Of a stretch of 6,232 bases of DNA, positions 4,390-6,232 are shown piece by piece. Numbering within the stretch: position 1 is the stretch's first letter; the number at the start of each line of letters is the position of its first letter. The notes below the pieces were generated by a model, which made no database searches, was not told the origin of the DNA, and saw only the letters and a list, made by a program, of their open reading frames with translations. This stretch comes from Candidatus Brocadiaceae bacterium (GTDB taxonomy: Bacteria > Planctomycetota > Brocadiia > SM23-32): contig PUNP01000843.1 of the NCBI GenBank assembly GCA_003551785.1, forward strand, positions 1-6,232, read 5' to 3'. The position numbers were made by a program, and so were the translations under genes.

Positions 4390-6232
4390 ATGTTTACGGA
4401 TCGCGTAGTCAGAAGGCTTTTGTCTGTAGTGGCGGCTGCAACGGTGATGCTCGGTGTTCTTTGCGTGGGCGCAATGACAGCCCATGCCGGTGAAGACCCC
4501 GTGGATCTGGGAACTGCAGGAAACTATGTCATTCTAACAAAATCGGGGATTACGGCTACAGGGGCCGCTGGCACTGACATTCTTGGAGATCTCGGGGTCA
4601 GTCCGATAGACCATACTGCTATAACCGGATTTGATTTGATCGGGGATCCAGCTAACGATCCCTTCCTGACGTCTGCCCTGGTTACTGGAAGAATATATGC
4701 AGCAAATTTAGCAGACCCAACTCCAGCTGAGTTAACTACGGCTGTGAGTGATATGGAAACTGCATACACGGATGCTGCGGGAAGAACACTCCCGGATTAT
4801 ACCAATCTTCATGCGGGAAATATTACAGGGAAAACTCTGACTCCGGGCCTTTACAAATGGACCACAGGCGTTTATATTGGAGGAGAGGGTGTTACTCTCA
4901 CCGGGGGTAAGAATGATGTCTTTATATTCCAAATAGCAGGGGGTTTAACCGTAGCAAGTGATGCAGAAGTTACTTTAGACGGTGGAGTGCAGGCTGGGAA
5001 TATATTCTGGCAAGTTGCTGGTGAAACAGTTCTTGGAACATACTCTGTTTTCAATGGAATTATCCTGAGTGGCCCTGCTGTGGGTATTGATGAAGCTATT
5101 GCAATAAATACAGGTGCAGTACTGAACGGAAGAGCGTTCTCACAAAAAGCAGTTACGTTGGATGGCAATGCTGTCACAGAAAAAACAGCCACAGTTTATC
5201 GTCTCATCCTGGACGGGCCGCCGAGTGCGATTGCGGGTCAGGAAAGCGGCGATTTTACACTGACGGTCTTTGACGAGAATGGTGTCGAGACAGCGGTGGC
5301 GATCGACACTGACTTCACGCTGACGACCACCTCCGGCGGGCCGGCGACGTTCAATCCCCCAACTCCCATCACGCTCCTCGCCGGTGAATCTTCCGGTACC
5401 TTCAAGTATACGGATGACGAGCCTGGCGAGAAAACGGTGACGGCGCAGTGGCTCAGCGGCGACGACAATCTCGATGGCGAGTCCGCCACTCACGATATCA
5501 AGGTGCTCGAGACTCTTCCTGACTCCATAACCCTGGACGGGCCGCCGGATGTGATTGCGGGCGAAGAAAGCACCATTTTTACACTGACGGTCCTTGACGT
5601 GAATGGTGACAAGATACCGGTGACGGAAGACACTGACTTCACGCTGGTGAGCGACTCCGTCGGAACGGTGACGTTCAATCCCCCACCCCCCATCACGCTC
5701 CCCGCCGGTGAATCTTCCGTTACCTTCAAGTACACGGATTCCGATCCCGGCGACAAAACGGTGACGGCGACGTGGGAAAGCGGCGACGGCAATCTCAACG
5801 GCGTTGAACCCGCGTCCGACACCCACAATATCACGGTCGGGACCGGGATTGTCCTTACGGTGGATGACATCGAGGGCAGTGGCACGGTAAGGGTCACTGT
5901 GGACGGGCTTAAAACTGTTACTATTACCCCCGAAGCTGTTTTCCCTTACGAGATACCGGTGGTCGTCGATGACCCCGTAGCAGGAGTTGAGGTCGGCCTT
6001 CAGGCCCAGGCTGAAACAGATCCGTATGTGTGGGTCTTCAGCAAGTGGGGAGGAGCGGATGGCGGAGATGTCGATGAGCCGGAAAGCGCCGCTACCCTCA
6101 TCAATATAAAAGAGAATAAGACGATCACGGCGGAGTTTGTCACCTATATACAGGACCAAGTTGACAAGGAGATAGCAAGTCCCACCCCGGACCGCATCGT
6201 CGAGATTGATGAAGGTGTTTATACGGCGGCAG
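4390..6232 (+). CDS. Secreted ice-binding protein (DUF3494) with Ig-like repeats, InlB-B-like repeat and start of a beta-helix; 3' truncated
   Basis: 614 codons are visible and the frame is open at the right edge. Residues 1-33 are a Sec signal peptide: basic RVVRR, a hydrophobic core, and cleavage expected after AHA. Residues 40-265 match the DUF3494 ice-binding family: ILTKSGITATG, ILGDLGVSP, ITGFDL, VTGRIYAA, AVSDMETAYTDAAGR, GNITGKTLTPGLYKW, DVFIFQIAGGLTV, GNIFWQVAG, LNGRAFSQKAVTLDGNAVT. In the family this discontinuous beta-solenoid binds ice from its flat face. Residues 274-374 and 382-484 are two near-identical Ig/invasin-like repeats with a 108-residue period. Residues 486-584 resemble an InlB-B/Flg_new-type repeat (VFSKWGG, NKTITAEF). 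Residues 585-614 (IQDQVDKE, then DRIVEIDEGVYTAA) look like the opening of a right-handed beta-helix. There is no lipobox. It has its own promoter. The likely role is an exported ice-binding adhesin, or a matrix or cell-surface protein; the anchor, if any, lies beyond the window. Base composition shifts between the ice-binding domain and the repeats. Confidence 0.88.
   Translation, partial: MFTDRVVRRLLSVVAAATVMLGVLCVGAMTAHAGEDPVDLGTAGNYVILTKSGITATGAAGTDILGDLGVSPIDHTAITGFDLIGDPANDPFLTSALVTGRIYAANLADPTPAELTTAVSDMETAYTDAAGRTLPDYTNLHAGNITGKTLTPGLYKWTTGVYIGGEGVTLTGGKNDVFIFQIAGGLTVASDAEVTLDGGVQAGNIFWQVAGETVLGTYSVFNGIILSGPAVGIDEAIAINTGAVLNGRAFSQKAVTLDGNAVTEKTATVYRLILDGPPSAIAGQESGDFTLTVFDENGVETAVAIDTDFTLTTTSGGPATFNPPTPITLLAGESSGTFKYTDDEPGEKTVTAQWLSGDDNLDGESATHDIKVLETLPDSITLDGPPDVIAGEESTIFTLTVLDVNGDKIPVTEDTDFTLVSDSVGTVTFNPPPPITLPAGESSVTFKYTDSDPGDKTVTATWESGDGNLNGVEPASDTHNITVGTGIVLTVDDIEGSGTVRVTVDGLKTVTITPEAVFPYEIPVVVDDPVAGVEVGLQAQAETDPYVWVFSKWGGADGGDVDEPESAATLINIKENKTITAEFVTYIQDQVDKEIASPTPDRIVEIDEGVYTAA
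5208..5531 (+). repeat. Ig/invasin-like coding repeat, unit 1 (324 bp)
   Basis: Starts at CCTGGACGGGCCGCCG and encodes LDGPPSAIAGQESGDFTLTV, then PITLLAGESSGTFKYTD and GEKTVTAQWLSGDDNLDGES. The next unit begins exactly 324 bp later. Similarity extends to the DNA level, including silent positions, so the duplication is fairly recent or kept uniform by recombination. Confidence 0.8.
5532..5841 (+). repeat. Ig/invasin-like coding repeat, unit 2
   Basis: Encodes LDGPPDVIAGEESTIFTLTV, then PITLPAGESSVTFKYTD and GDKTVTATWESGDGNLNGVE. It is in register with unit 1 at a 108-codon offset. Differences cluster in the middle loop (ETAVAID against DKIPVTED) and near the end. The frame then passes into the InlB-B-like segment. 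Confidence 0.8.

Noticed and set aside
5140..6159. Long minus-strand open frame (339 codons) opposite the ice-binding protein gene
   Set aside because: It lies wholly antisense to a gene with clear domains, translates to an Arg/His/Gly-rich sequence with no recognisable family, has no ribosome site, and shows the same internal repeat as the sense gene. It is a by-product of the G/C-rich codon pattern.

Overview
The window reads as a chromosomal stretch from a Gram-negative environmental bacterium with roughly balanced base composition. The gene types (RhlE-like DEAD-box helicase, PAS/GAF/GGDEF sensor remains, large secreted beta-rich protein) and the density of intergenic palindromes would fit Desulfobacterota or a related lineage. 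That assignment is weak, because no rRNA or lineage marker is present.

Layout. Bases 2-244 (+) hold the C-terminal end of a TrkA-family protein (RCK_C domain), cut by the window edge. A 161-bp MITE-like element with 19-bp terminal inverted repeats (274-434) lies between it and the convergent DEAD-box RNA helicase (459-1754, -), which has a near-consensus promoter at 1858-1886. Bases 1896-2372 form a repeat island: two oppositely oriented copies of a palindromic element, a 64-bp hairpin (1902-1965) and a 168-bp near-palindrome (2199-2366). They flank about 220 bp with no convincing gene. Next is a 390-codon reading frame (2459-3631, +) encoding two PAS domains, the first ~30 residues of a GAF domain, and the C-terminal half of a GGDEF domain. 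It looks like a multidomain sensor diguanylate cyclase that lost its middle through a deletion at a shared E-F-V stretch, so it lacks the GGDEF catalytic signature. Bases 3632-4250 contain no intact gene: a possible transposase N-terminal remnant, a short tandem repeat and several small palindromes.

The main gene starts at 4390, behind a TTGACA-N16-TATAAT promoter and a strong Shine-Dalgarno sequence, and runs off the right edge (614 codons visible). It encodes a secreted protein: signal peptide, a DUF3494 ice-binding domain, two near-identical 108-residue Ig/invasin-like repeats, an InlB-B-like repeat, and what looks like the start of a right-handed beta-helix. This architecture suggests an ice-binding adhesin or surface protein.

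The genes do not form an operon or evident pathway. The common thread is turnover: repeats, a truncated transposase and a collapsed signalling gene all lie between the helicase and the ice-binding gene, which suggests a plastic locus. No intact transposase, integrase, CRISPR array, tRNA or rRNA was found.
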